From assembly GCF_040954835.1 (NCBI RefSeq), contig NC_090723.1, forward strand, positions 8,008,001 through 8,072,000: DNA of 64,000 nucleotides, read 5' to 3'. This DNA is from Lepisosteus oculatus. Lineage: Eukaryota > Chordata > Actinopteri > Semionotiformes > Lepisosteidae. Below, piece after piece: positions 36,401-47,500 of the stretch (the first letter of the stretch is position 1; every line of letters starts with the position of its first letter). Both the position numbers and the translations under genes were made by a program. The notes below the pieces were generated by a model. The model was not told where the DNA came from, did no database searches, and worked only from the letters and a program-made list of their open reading frames with translations.

Positions 36401-36842
36401 AAGGGGTGAGCCTTCACACCATGCGAGAGCGTGTTCAATGCTGAGTAATTACCTGCAGCAGCCGTTTAAACCCCAGTCCTTATTTATTTCCAGACATGAG
36501 AGAAAGAGAGAGGGTGAGTTATGCCGTGAGAGCAATGCGAGATCTGTTAATTCGAGGGATAAAGCTGACAATGCCTTTGGTGGGAAAATCACTGAGGCTG
36601 GTGGAATGACATGGACGAACACCTGGAGCTTGATAGGTATAAAAGACTTTCCCATGTACGACAGAGCAGATGGAGTCAAAAATGCATCTTGGTTTTGCTG
36701 GGCTAATGCATGGCTTTTCAGCTGTGATGAGTGAATGTGTATTGCAAAGTAGGCTTGGGAGAATAGTACACTGGGTTTAATATTAATAACCTCCTATATG
36801 CAGCCCTACTTGGATTAAGCAACTGCAGCCCGAGTGTGCTAT
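30434..36842. other. No gene seen
   Basis: Long unique stretch, with an A-run at 32581-32592. Overlapping frames on opposite strands at 30689-31161, 32686-33000 and 36438-36734 have no domain or splice support. Confidence 0.4.
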
Positions 36843-36960
36843 TATGCTTACCACACACATCAACTGTCAGCAGGGAGGAGAACAGAGTGATGAAGATTTC
36901 ATAGATGATGATTGGTAAAGGCCAATGAGAAATTTGGCCAGGATGCTGGGGTATATCTCT
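36843..36960 (-). repeat. SINE3-like central fragment
   Basis: On the minus strand it reads 'CATTGGCCTTTACCAATCAT', then 'ATCACTCTGTTCTCCTCCC', 'TGACAGTTGATGTGTGTGG' and a TAAGC end. This corresponds to the middle section of the 5S-derived SINE; compare 'TGTTCTCCTCTCC' and 'GCTGATGTGTGGTAAG' at 5537-5570. The 106-codon minus-strand frame over it is therefore not a gene. Confidence 0.7.
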
Positions 36961-38041
36961 GAGGTCTGAAGGCCTATTAGTGTTGACTTGAAGATTGGGG
37001 ATTCCAAAAAAGGCACCGATTCCCTTCTTGACATACAAAACACATTTTAATACAAGTTTTAAGCGCTATTGTACTTCATTTAAGTATTTCCATCTTCGTT
37101 TAACACTATTTTTTTTTTTTACAAAGTATGTACAATTCTCAGTTCTCTAATATCTGACATTTACAAAAGAAAAAGTAACAAAAGCAAAAGTCAATAAATA
37201 CTTTCTTCTTTTTCAACCTTAAAAAGAAACGAACATAAAAGAGACTGCAAGGTCGTCCCACAAAAAGCAAAAAAAAAAACATGATATATTTACTGCATCT
37301 TTTGTATGTACAGCTATTCTTCACAAAGAAACATTTCCCAGATTTAATGTAATTACTGTATGTATATATATATACACAGTATGTGTGTTGTATTACACAA
37401 ATGTGACCCTGTGCAGTTTCAGATATATTATACTCTTAAATAAATGATAAATATAAAAATCTTTGTGACAAATATATTTAAATAAATACAAATATATATA
37501 CTGTATGTTATATTTTTACACATAATATAGAAATGTATTATAGAAATACCTGCAAAAGAACAAGAATAGCATACTGTTTTATTAATATAACTCTACTTTG
37601 GGGGGGGGAGTGTAGATCTTTTGCAACCATTAGTCTTCATAAAATTGTAGTGCTGTTGAACTTTGAAGTAAAGAGTGGTGTAGGAATACATCAAAGTATG
37701 CAGTAACTGCACCTCATCATTGGTGTCATTGTAGATTTGCCACAATAAAAGGTTTCACACTGATATTATGTGAACACTGTATAATAAACCACATTTAACA
37801 CTGATTTAGATGTAGAAGTTCAAGCACACAGTGGATTATTAACCTAAATACTAAAAATTTTGAAGGTATTAGAAAAAAGTGTTTCATTAAAGACAAAATG
37901 TCTTCAAATGTTCTAAAGCACTAGTAATCAAAAGACACTTCCATTTGATTGAAAAGGTTCAGCTCTTGCAGACAGGCTTAAGGTACAGGTCAAATCTTTT
38001 TACAGAATAACAATACGTATCGAAATATTAAGATTTAAAAA
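36961..38041. other. No gene seen; AT-rich
   Basis: Very AT-rich, with poly-T at about 37110, TATATA runs at about 37360 and 37490, and several AATAAA/TTTATT signals on both strands. In composition it resembles a long 3' UTR but no matching coding exon is proven. Confidence 0.4.
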
Positions 38042-38350
38042 TCATCCTTCTGCCATAGGCAATAGAACAAGATATAGACGAAAGAGAATGAGAAGCAAAG
38101 CAAAATTAATGGAATTATTTTTTTCCCCCCACCCTAGACAACTTGGCTCATAAAAACTGTGTGAGTGCAAGAAATCACTAATTAAACTGGAGTCGACGTG
38201 GAAGAGGGAATAGCTGTCCGGTCCCTGATAGACCCTGATATTGTACTGGGAGGAAGGAGCCTGCAGCAGCTCTTTGACAGACTCAATGGAGCAGACAGAG
38301 CAGATGGGTACTCAGTAGATTGCAGTCGTACAGCATTTTTTGTTTTTTAG
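38042..38350. other. Open block, possible missed exon
   Basis: Two overlapping open frames stand out from AT-rich surroundings. Minus 38042-38311 gives 90 codons without a start Met, containing 'SIESVKELLQAPSSQYNIR'. Plus 38186-38347 gives 54 codons containing 'RSLIDPDIVLGGRSLQQLF'. Codons in the central part mostly end in C or G. Neither frame is recognised, and no strong acceptor-donor pair frames either one. Whether it codes, and on which strand, is undecided. Confidence 0.25.
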
Positions 38351-41300
38351 AATGCCTGAAATCCCTGAAAAGGGAGTTAGTCAAAATACTTTCATAACAA
38401 CCCTCAACTGTAATTTTTCATCCTGGGATGATTGATGAAAGCTTCCTTCTTTCTGTTTTACCTTGTGTTAAAGGACTGCTGAGCACCACAAAACTTCAGC
38501 ATCAACTCAATCATCTCATTTCCATATTAATTTTACCGTCATGGGCCACTTGTTCTGGTTTATATTTTGATTGTAGAGCTTATTGATTTAAGAAAAGTTA
38601 AACGGGCTGAAGCCCAGAGGGAGTACAAGTTCCCTTGTGCTGTTGCTCTCAGAAGGGTGATCTCGCCTTTCATCCCTCTGCCCCGTTCAGTAAAGAGACG
38701 TGGGACACGAGTGCCTGGAGCCAGGCTCTTTCTCTCAGCCAGATGATCAAGGTCATCCTCAAGGATGAGGCAGGCCAAACAAGACGCAGCCTGCCCCCTC
38801 TTTCAGCCAAGTACAGTCGTCACTCTTGAGTCACGCTGGGACATTGCTTTGCTTCCATTCCCATTTAAATTTTTTGATGACTACAGTATATCATTTAATG
38901 GGTTAGGCTAAAAGCAGAGGATGTCATGATTAAATCCGATAAGATTGACCCTGTGACCTTTTCATTGATATTGTGCACTGATCTTCCATTTTCTGGGGTT
39001 TTCAGCGATTTTATTGCATCAGGCATTGTTACACACATAGGAAAAAGGAAAACATACCCATGTTTTCCATGTTTCTTAATTACTGTAAGTACACAGTATG
39101 GGGAGGTATGAAGACACTGTCTTTAACCTTTTACCTTTCATGCAACTTAAAGGGCTATTTAGCTTATGAGGTTGAGCAACAGTTCTCAGTGGTAATGAGC
39201 CTGTTCCTGAAGTCACCTACTTGTCGCTGGTTCGCTGTGCTAGCTCTGAGCCTGCAAGTGACTGTGATTAAGGCCTGAAGCAGAGCTCCAGTTATCCCAG
39301 TTACAGATATTCATTAGTAGCTCAGTGAGCCTGAAATCCTCCGATTACTAATGCAATATTTTACCGTTACCAAATGGGACCAATACTGTCATCAGCAGCT
39401 CATTATTAGTCCCATATGTGCATATGTACAAGACTATCTATAGCATTGCTAGTCCTGTTTGTGCATCGGTACAAGCTGTAGCATCGCTAACCACTCTCCA
39501 AAGTCAAAAAGAGTCTTAAGACTCTTTCCCACCTTCTCTTGAAATAGAATCTCAGAGGCTTAACAAACTTTGGATAAGTCTCTAGGCTTGCCAGAGCCAT
39601 GTGGATGATTGATGGATATCTCTCACCCTGACACGACAGAAATCGAGAAGTAACAATATTATAGATAACAATAATATAGACATCTGTTTCCTAATCACTG
39701 CCATTCTTGTGTTTAAAACTACATCTTCTCCATCTGGCCAATTTCACCCAATTAAAGAATTAAGGAGCACAGTGCTGAATATATATCAAAACTGTGTTTC
39801 CTCTGCCACAGCAGAATGGTTCCCTCTTGCCTCAGTGCACTACAACAGAGACTCCAGTTATCTTCGCTGATCTAAAATATTTATTTTTCTAGAGGAGTTC
39901 AAGGGAAGATTCACAATTTTCAGCAAGTTGCTGTCTAGATGAAAGTAACTGACATGCATACTTGGGCGCTAGATATTTGCAGAATAAACAGCGTTTGTGA
40001 TGTTTAATCATGATACTCTCAGTTTCACGCAATTCAGAAACTCAACTGTCTTTAAGTGAATCCCCTTCAGTTGTCATTATTTAAAAGCTGCAATTTTAAT
40101 ATCTACTGTAGAGTAACTCCCAGATGTAGTTTGCACTGACACTCAGATACTTCCTGAACAGCTGCTCTGGGTCTGATCTGTGACTTGAGGAAGCAATATT
40201 ACTAAATCACAAGACGGAAACGAAATATCACCAGTCGACCATCCTCAAACACTAAACAAGATGGCTTTGCGATTTCTTTTCTAGAAAAGGAGGAATTTTT
40301 CTATTTTGTAAAATAAAAGCAAACCAGTAAAGAGCTTCAACTGAACTTTGGTTTTGCATAACACGGGAGGCTTTAGGCTAGTGAAGCACAGATTGATGTA
40401 ATCCTGCTGTGTTACTTCTAGGTCCGATTGAAAGGCAGCATTATGGGGGAAAAAACAAATTACGGTTTAGCTTGTAAACCAGACTCGAAAATCAACTTGG
40501 TAGCAGGCCAGGATATCCCTCAGCAGTAACTGGTCCAACTCTAAGTGGCCTGTGCACTGTGTGCTATGGATTAATTGCAGGAAATTAGCATCCACACAAA
40601 AGACAAACATCAAAGCATTGCATATGCAATGCCTAAAGAAAAGTACCCAGTTTGAGCAGCACAAGGGTCAAGATTACTGCTGCTGTCTGGAAACGTCTTT
40701 CTCTGTATGGGCTTGGCCGGTAGATGATAAGGTCAACAGGTATACGTTTTTAATGAGCATCCTGTCTGAAAGTTCACAGTTGTGTGCCACAGTAAATACA
40801 AGAAAAATGTAGCAAACCACTATGCAATCCCAGAGAAACAAGTAGAGCAAAGCATGATGGGTCCAGACCATAGAGTCTGGACAGATAATCTGATCTAGGC
40901 AGTGTCTGGGTGCTTTCCACTTCTTAATGATAGACCACCATTCACACTCTTCTCCTGTACCTTTTATACTTTATCCCTGAGTTGTTTTGATAGCTTCTAG
41001 TTCTTCATGGTCGAATCCTTGCTTGAAATTCACTGTGCGATACTTTACTGAGATGGGTGTGTCCAATCTGAAATAATGTGAACCACTGTCAGTGCATACA
41101 GACGGAGGCCAGTCGACTTATTGTCTGGCTCGTTAAGGTGATGTTGTGCACTTAAATTAATTGAAGTTTGCCACAGCAAAGAGTTGGAATACTTATGCAC
41201 TAGCAACTTTCCTATTTTTATTTCATATTAATGATCTGTTTCCTTCTTTTTTTGTGTAAAATGTGTGGAGTGGGTTGTGTGTATGACAAGTATTAACTGT

Positions 41301-41929
41301 AAGTTCAAAGTGTTATGACTGCAAGCTTTAAAGCAATAAATTGTGAAAACTGCAAAGGGCACTGTAAGTAGGGCATACCAATGCAAAACCATGTTAAACC
41401 AGCAATAGTTCTGTGCTATTAGCTTTGTTGAACTTGTAATAAGCAATGAGAGGCTTCTTTACAATTTCAGGAAGCCACAACCAGCTCAGACAATACGGGG
41501 CCTTATCAGTTCTTGGCTCCTAAGGGCATGTGAATAGAAACGTCAAGACAAGAATCTTTTTATCTCCGAACGGGGAGAGAGCTGGGAGCTGAAACTGCTG
41601 TCTGCTGTTCAGCATAATTTTTTATAACATTTCCCAGCCCTTTGAAGTTTTTTTTTTTCTGGTATGGAACCGCTAACCTGATTTAAAGCCATATTTCACA
41701 CAATTGACAGAATCCTCTGGGCCCGAGTGTTATAATAGTCACTAAAGGGCTAAGCTGTAACTGACAGCACTTCTCGACAAACATCTTGTTTACTCACATC
41801 TTACTGCTCTCCTTGCCCTGAGGTTATAGCATCTACACTCTCTTTGTGAACCCATACCAGGATTGACATTCCTTCATCTGCTTATTATTATTAACTTAAA
41901 TTCATGAAACGGCCTGTGACGCAACCACA
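38351..41929. other. No gene seen
   Basis: Mostly unique. A GC-richer patch at 38600-38830 is open on both strands but has no recognisable product. Confidence 0.4.
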
Positions 41930-42256
41930 AGGGTTTCTAATTTAAGGACTTAGCGCATTATGTCTCACCTTGCTTAAAAGGCACACATGAACTACAAGCC
42001 GATTCACATGTTCAGAATCCTCCCCAGGCATGACAAACTGATCTCGGAGAAACACAAACCAGAGGACATAGTAGCAACTACAGGAAAAGCATTTTAAAAA
42101 ACAGGACACACTTTTTCTTTGCACAAAGTGTTGTGGGTGTCTGGAACAAGCTCCCCAGCCATTTTAGCATAGGGAACATGCTGGGTTCTTTCGAGCTCTA
42201 ACTGAGCCAGGGGGATCTAATGGTCTCCTCTTGCTGGTAACATTTCTTGTGTTAGG
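41930..42256 (+). repeat. Interspersed repeat, second copy
   Basis: Contains 'GTGTCTGGAACAAGCTCCCC' followed by 'AGCCAT', a 'TCTAATGGTCTCCTCTTGC' segment and 'GGTAACATTTCTTGTG'. These modules occur in the same order as in the LTR-split copy at 16001-17175. The upstream part has 'AGGAAAAGCATTTTAAAAAA'. The class of the family is unknown to me. Confidence 0.65.
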
Positions 42257-43634
42257 GAAATGCCACAATTCATATTCTGCCACAAAGTAAAGTCCTGAAT
42301 TCTGTTCAGTGAGGCAACAGGTTAATGGGGGAATACTAAAAGTAGGAATGCAAACATACATAAACACATTGCTAACGAAGAGCAGATATACTGTACGTAC
42401 ACAGTAAAAAGTGATGCAAAAATGTGAAGAGTTTGTATCTTTGAACATATATAAAGAGAGAAACCTTGTAGTTTGGGCTAATCCACTCTTGCAGGGTGGC
42501 ATGTGCTGATCTATACAGTAAGCTAGAGCAATCACCTTCATACTGGCTCTCCTGAATACAGGCTGCATTCGTGAAACAGGTCTCACCTGTGTTACTTCTA
42601 ATCAGAAATGTGAATACATCCCAGGGCGTCTGCGAGTGAGAGACACTCTTAAAAGTACAGTCCTATAATCTGCTGGGTGTTGTTACACATTCAATTCCAG
42701 GACTCTTTTGGAACTGCTGGGATGATTGAGTCTTGTGGTGCAATGCCTCCCCATTTACAGATTTCCAGCACTACACAATTAAAAAGTGCACATTTATTCA
42801 TTGGTTTATGGAATGTCATTAATATTGTATTTAATTGATTTCAAGAAATACGGGACCATGTGAAGGCTACAGTACGTAGAAGAACTGCTGGGTAGAATTA
42901 AAAGGAGACTTTCAAAGAGCTGTGGCTCTTTCTAAATAATGTAGCTTAAGACGTCTATATGTCCTCTGAAAATTTAACAAGGTAAAAACAACGAAATATC
43001 TTACAGATAATATAATATCCAGATGAAATAATATTCCTTTTGAAAAAGTGTATAATACCATGCAATAAAAATTGACTGATTGTTCTGATTGATTGACACA
43101 TTGTTTTCTCCTAGAGACTGGAACTTCTGTCTTAATAAAACATTAAATTCACAAGTAACAAGCGTGACAAATGCACAAATTCTTTATATGTTATGTGTTA
43201 TGTGGCAAAAAAACAAGAAAGGAAAAAGGCACTGGCCTCTCACCAGAAGTATCAGAAGACATAATGTTCTCCAAATTCATTTTGAGACATGTTCTGTCAT
43301 GCATCTGGTTGCTTTTATTTTTAAAGTTGATTTTAAAATTATTTTGCCAGAGGACTCATATTGGTAACTGGCATGTGAATCAAACAGCTCCATGTTGTGG
43401 GTAAGGGATGTATTGACCACACCCTTAGGAACTACATGTCTGAGGTTGTGCCATCGCTGAAAAACATGAGCCTAATTCTCTACTCCCTGTACTCCTGTTG
43501 AACTGCTGAAAAAAGACATTGAGGTTGTGGAGAGGATCTACTGGGAAATTGCATGTGCTTTTGGTTTATTTTAATAACACTTTCAAGTTTTCAAGATTTC
43601 TCTTTGTATACAAGTCCATCGCAGAAACTTTTGT
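42257..43634. other. No gene seen
   Basis: Unique-looking sequence on the 3' side of CRHR1. Open frames at 42164-42586 (minus) and 43089-43404 (plus) have no support. Confidence 0.4.
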
Positions 43635-43640
43635 TTTATT
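43635..43640 (-). other. Candidate polyadenylation signal for CRHR1
   Basis: AATAAA on the minus strand, the first such hexamer found downstream of the CRHR1 stop codon (about 780 bases away). Its use is not shown. Further signals lie at about 43565 and 43313. Confidence 0.25.
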
Positions 43641-43782
43641 TCTCTAAACAGGCAGCAGGCCAAAATAAATGATGTGATTGTCCACTGCTGATGTGATCTG
43701 TCAAATGGAGGGAAATTGGTAGTGCTCTAAGCAAAAAGGTTAGAGAAGAACACATCGGTGTTATATTTGTGAGCCACAGGGC

Positions 43783-43850
43783 CCAACATGTACAGTCACT
43801 TGCTTTGGGGCAACCTTATTGTGGAAGGCGCTTTATAAAAATGAATTGAA
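43783..43850 (+). repeat. Retroelement tail fragment
   Basis: The text 'GGAAGGCGCTTTATAAAAAT' followed by GAATTGAATGA is the usual 3' tail of fish LINE/SINE retroelements. It lies in the presumed CRHR1 3' UTR or just beyond. No head is recognised. Confidence 0.5.
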
Positions 43851-44417
43851 TGAGTCTTGTTCAAGACACTCACTGTCCACATGGAGTGTTCTTCACACCT
43901 TTCCAGAGACTCACACCTCCCCCCCACTGTGATCGAACAATTTTCCACCCGGCTGAGAAACACCAAGGGTCTCAACAGTCCATCTGAGGACAAATCGAAC
44001 AATGTATTTTTTTTACCCCCAAATGGCCTTAAAATCGGCCTAAAAAAATAACACAATGGGCGATTTTACTGGCTAAAAAATATGATTTAAAAAAAAACCC
44101 GTTAACAAAGGAAAATGAACCCTCTCTTAAAGCTATAGACACTGGATTGTTTTGGACTTCACTTGTTTTCCCTGTACGTGCTCAGTGAGGGTTTCTTTGG
44201 TGGTTTTAGTTCAACCCACCTCTGTGGTCAGCCAGGAGAGAGGCCCGTTTTCCTCAGAAGCAGAAAGGATGCTTGGTTTCCCTTCCTGCCTTTGTATCTC
44301 CAGCCAGTGATGCTGGACGTTCTACCCTGTTTGCACCATTGATTGCTCCCTGGCTCCTGGGGGGGGCAGGCAGGGGAGGGCCGGCTGGCTCAGGGGTGTC
44401 CGGTGTCCGGTGTCTCC

Positions 44418-44558
44418 TCACACCGCGGTGGACTGCTTGATGCTGTGGAAGCTGACCCGCGTGGGCGAGGTGGGAATGGACATGGCCCGCGCCACCCGGG
44501 CTCGGATGGAATGCTTGTCCTGCCAGCGGTGCCAGCGCTTCCTCACCGCCGAGCGCAC
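44418..44558 (-). CDS. crhr1: CRHR1 terminal exon (helix 8 and C-tail)
   Basis: 141 bp after a CCCGCAG acceptor. It encodes 46 residues from [20 protein letters not shown] to KQSTAV, then TGA at 44420-44418. The tail holds a Ser/Thr cluster ([10 protein letters not shown]) of the kind used for receptor phosphorylation and arrestin recruitment, and the PDZ-binding end. Codons end almost entirely in G or C, unlike the other exons, because the exon sits in a local GC/CpG-rich patch (about 44340-44680). Confidence 0.97.
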   Translation of the reverse strand: MRSAVRKRWHRWQDKHSIRARVARAMSIPTSPTRVSFHSIKQSTAV

Positions 44559-47500
44559 CTGCGGGACACGGGCGAAACACAGACCGGCGGCGTCAGCGCC
44601 TCGCAGCCACGTCGCGGGGCTCAGGGGCCACGCAGGGCCGGGCTCGGCCGCTCCTGGGACGGGAGAGCCAAGAGGTCTGTGCAAGTGACGTTAGTGGACC
44701 AGTAGGGGGCGCTCCTCCATCTGGATAAGAATTTCCCAGCCACTGGCCCAGTTTAGCAGGTGCTGTCTTATATAAGAGACTCTAAACCCAGGTCCTAGCT
44801 CTTTAGTCATCAAAGAGCCTCTAGGCCGGTTCAAAACAATATGGTGCTGCTCCCAGTGTTACAAAATGCATTATCAATTCAATCAGCAGGATACTTTATC
44901 ACACCTCCACCTGATCTAATGTGTGTTGGGGCTGCTAGTGCAAAATGACTGCCATGCATCATCAGGTGCTCTTACAAATAATGTGAATTTGCTTATTTCC
45001 TGAAAACTCAACAATTTCCGATACCTTAAAACCACAAGAACATACTTTCGTATGTATTGTACCCATTACAATATGTTCGGTGCTGGCTGATGTGTATTGA
45101 AATGAAAAACCCTACATTAAGGGAAGTAGTTATTATAAATATATTCGGACTCCAGCCTGCATGTTTGAAACACTGGTCTGCCCGCCAGGGAGAAAGTTGT
45201 ATCATCCCAGTGCCAGTTCAGAAGAATGGCAGCTTTCAGAAGCTTTGGAAACCACCCTGTCAGTCACATACTGTAATCAATACAGGTAAAAATGAGGGGG
45301 AAATTACGAAACTATTAATTAAATTAACCCTCAGTTAAAATGTGTAGTTTGCCGTCAACACTTTTTAAAAAATGTTTTCAATTATAAGCCTTCTGTTTCC
45401 ACTTCTTACTTCAGATATTTGAACACGAATTTTCTTCACATGAAAGCATTTCTAAAAGGGCAATTCATAGTTTTTTTTTGGGGGGGAGGGGGCTTAGTGA
45501 AATACAAGGATTATTAGTAAGAGCTGAGCCTTGACTTCAGGGGTTTACTCCATCAAGAACTGAGCAAAGTCTTTAATCTGATAGCCCCAGTGCTTATCTT
45601 TGCATTTCTACAGCTCTGCTCTGGAACGCCTAAAACCTTCATGGTTGACAGTGTTTAGTAATGAGGGGGGGGGAAACATGAACTAGATATTAGCAAGTAC
45701 ACCCGTGGATCATATTTAATGGGGGAGGGGTCTTGTTACAAATAATGTGAATTCTTGCAAGCTTGCAGCTCCTCAATGGCAGAAACCTTAAAACCACAAG
45801 CACATGCTGTACTTTTAGATGGCCTCAAAGCAAATTGCATTGCCATTGACCCATTACAATAGCTCCTTTTTACATTTCGAGGAAACACCCCAACAACATT
45901 ATTGCAATAACAATAAATCAATATCTACTGAGAGAACAATATCAGTGCGGTGGAGAGCACGCAGTGTGATAGTGTTAATTGATTTTTTGAGCTCTGCAGT
46001 GAACTGTCATCCCATAAAAGATAAGCTTTCTGATGAGAGATTGATGGATTGCTATGTAACAGTAGGAAGCTACATAGCACCTGCAAGTTGTTTTGGATAG
46101 AAAGCGTTCATCAATTAAATTAATTGAACAGTAATTATGTAAACGCCCAGCTTTCAAATCTGGTAGAAACGTCTTTTTCTCATTTAAGACTGAATATCAT
46201 GTCTGTGTCCCCCCCAATTTCTCTCTGCCTGACAATTTGTACAAAGACTGAGGCAATTGAATAATTAATGAATCTGTAATTGAAGGAACAACTGTTTGAT
46301 TTATTTCATTGGATTTCATTTTGTCAACACCTGGGATCCAACGGGCTCAGCGTTCCTAAAACTCTGATTCAGCATTGCTTTACTGAGGCAGCGGACAAGG
46401 CTATTGATATAAAAGATGATGCCAAATGCTGAAATTAAAAAAAATGGAGGCCTGTACAAACTTTCTATGAATGCATTTTTAAATTGTAGGGATGTTTGAA
46501 GTGATTCCTTAGTGATTTTGAATGTGCATTTTATTGTAGAAAGATCAATAAGTATGAACTAACTCCTACATTTATTGTGTGAATGACTGTATAATTGGTT
46601 ACAAGGGACCTAAAATTTGAATTTTGATTAGTGAATTCACTAAGAATCTTCCTTATCATGGATGCAACGATGGTTCATGGCTTGTGGAACAATTGACAGT
46701 TAAAGATTCTTTAAAACAGCAGAGCTGGGAATTAGCAATTCTGAATTGTCCCTTCCGAACGTTTTTTTGTTTAAGGGGGGAGAATTAGAACTAGAGATGG
46801 ATGAATGCTTTTCCAAGTCTTTTTTTGTCTTCTTTAATGGGGCAGCCCAAATAAAATCTGAAAAGACCTGATTCTAAACTTTAAATTCTGAACACATATG
46901 AAATAGACCCAATTACTTTCATTTCGAGACAGCCTAAATTGGTCACCATTATGTTACAATTTTGTGTGTGCTTAGACATCTACAAAATGACCTGCCTTCA
47001 GGGAGAACTTGTTACAGTCCTGCTTATTTTCAGAGAACAAAGCTTTTACCCTCAAATTCTGCTGAATAATGTTCTGTAACACATGGCTCACCCAGAAGAA
47101 ACTGAAGAGTAAAAATGACAGGTAGCCTGATTTAAAAAGAAATCTTAAGGGAAGAAAAACAAGAAACAGGCCAGGATCACAGAACAGCGATCCATTTTGT
47201 TTGTACTTATTTCTTTTAAAAAATGAGGCCAAACAAGAAAAGTTCAGCCTTCTGGGACTGCTGTATTGACGCAAAGTCTGTTGTACAGGACTCTCATTGA
47301 TAAGCACTTAAAACAGTGTCTGAAATGTTATCCAAGTCATGTTAGTGAAACAGACATTCATAAGCAGGATATAATACCTTTATTTAAAAAAATGACTATA
47401 AAAATGCAATACGAATGATACAGAAGCACATGGCTCACTGGAATAGTTGATTTATATTTTAGGTGACCCAACAAATCTTCTGCAAACATCATTACCTAAG

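Noticed and set aside
36718..37038. 106-codon minus-strand ORF
   Set aside because: Its central part is a SINE3-like fragment and it has no recognised domain.
1..44000. MAPT (tau) exons, expected from mammalian synteny next to CRHR1
   Set aside because: No tau exon, and in particular no PGGG microtubule-binding repeat, was seen on either strand. They may lie further left, or the synteny may differ.
44343..44705. 120-codon plus-strand ORF over the CRHR1 last exon
   Set aside because: Antisense shadow of the CRHR1 coding exon in a GC-rich patch.
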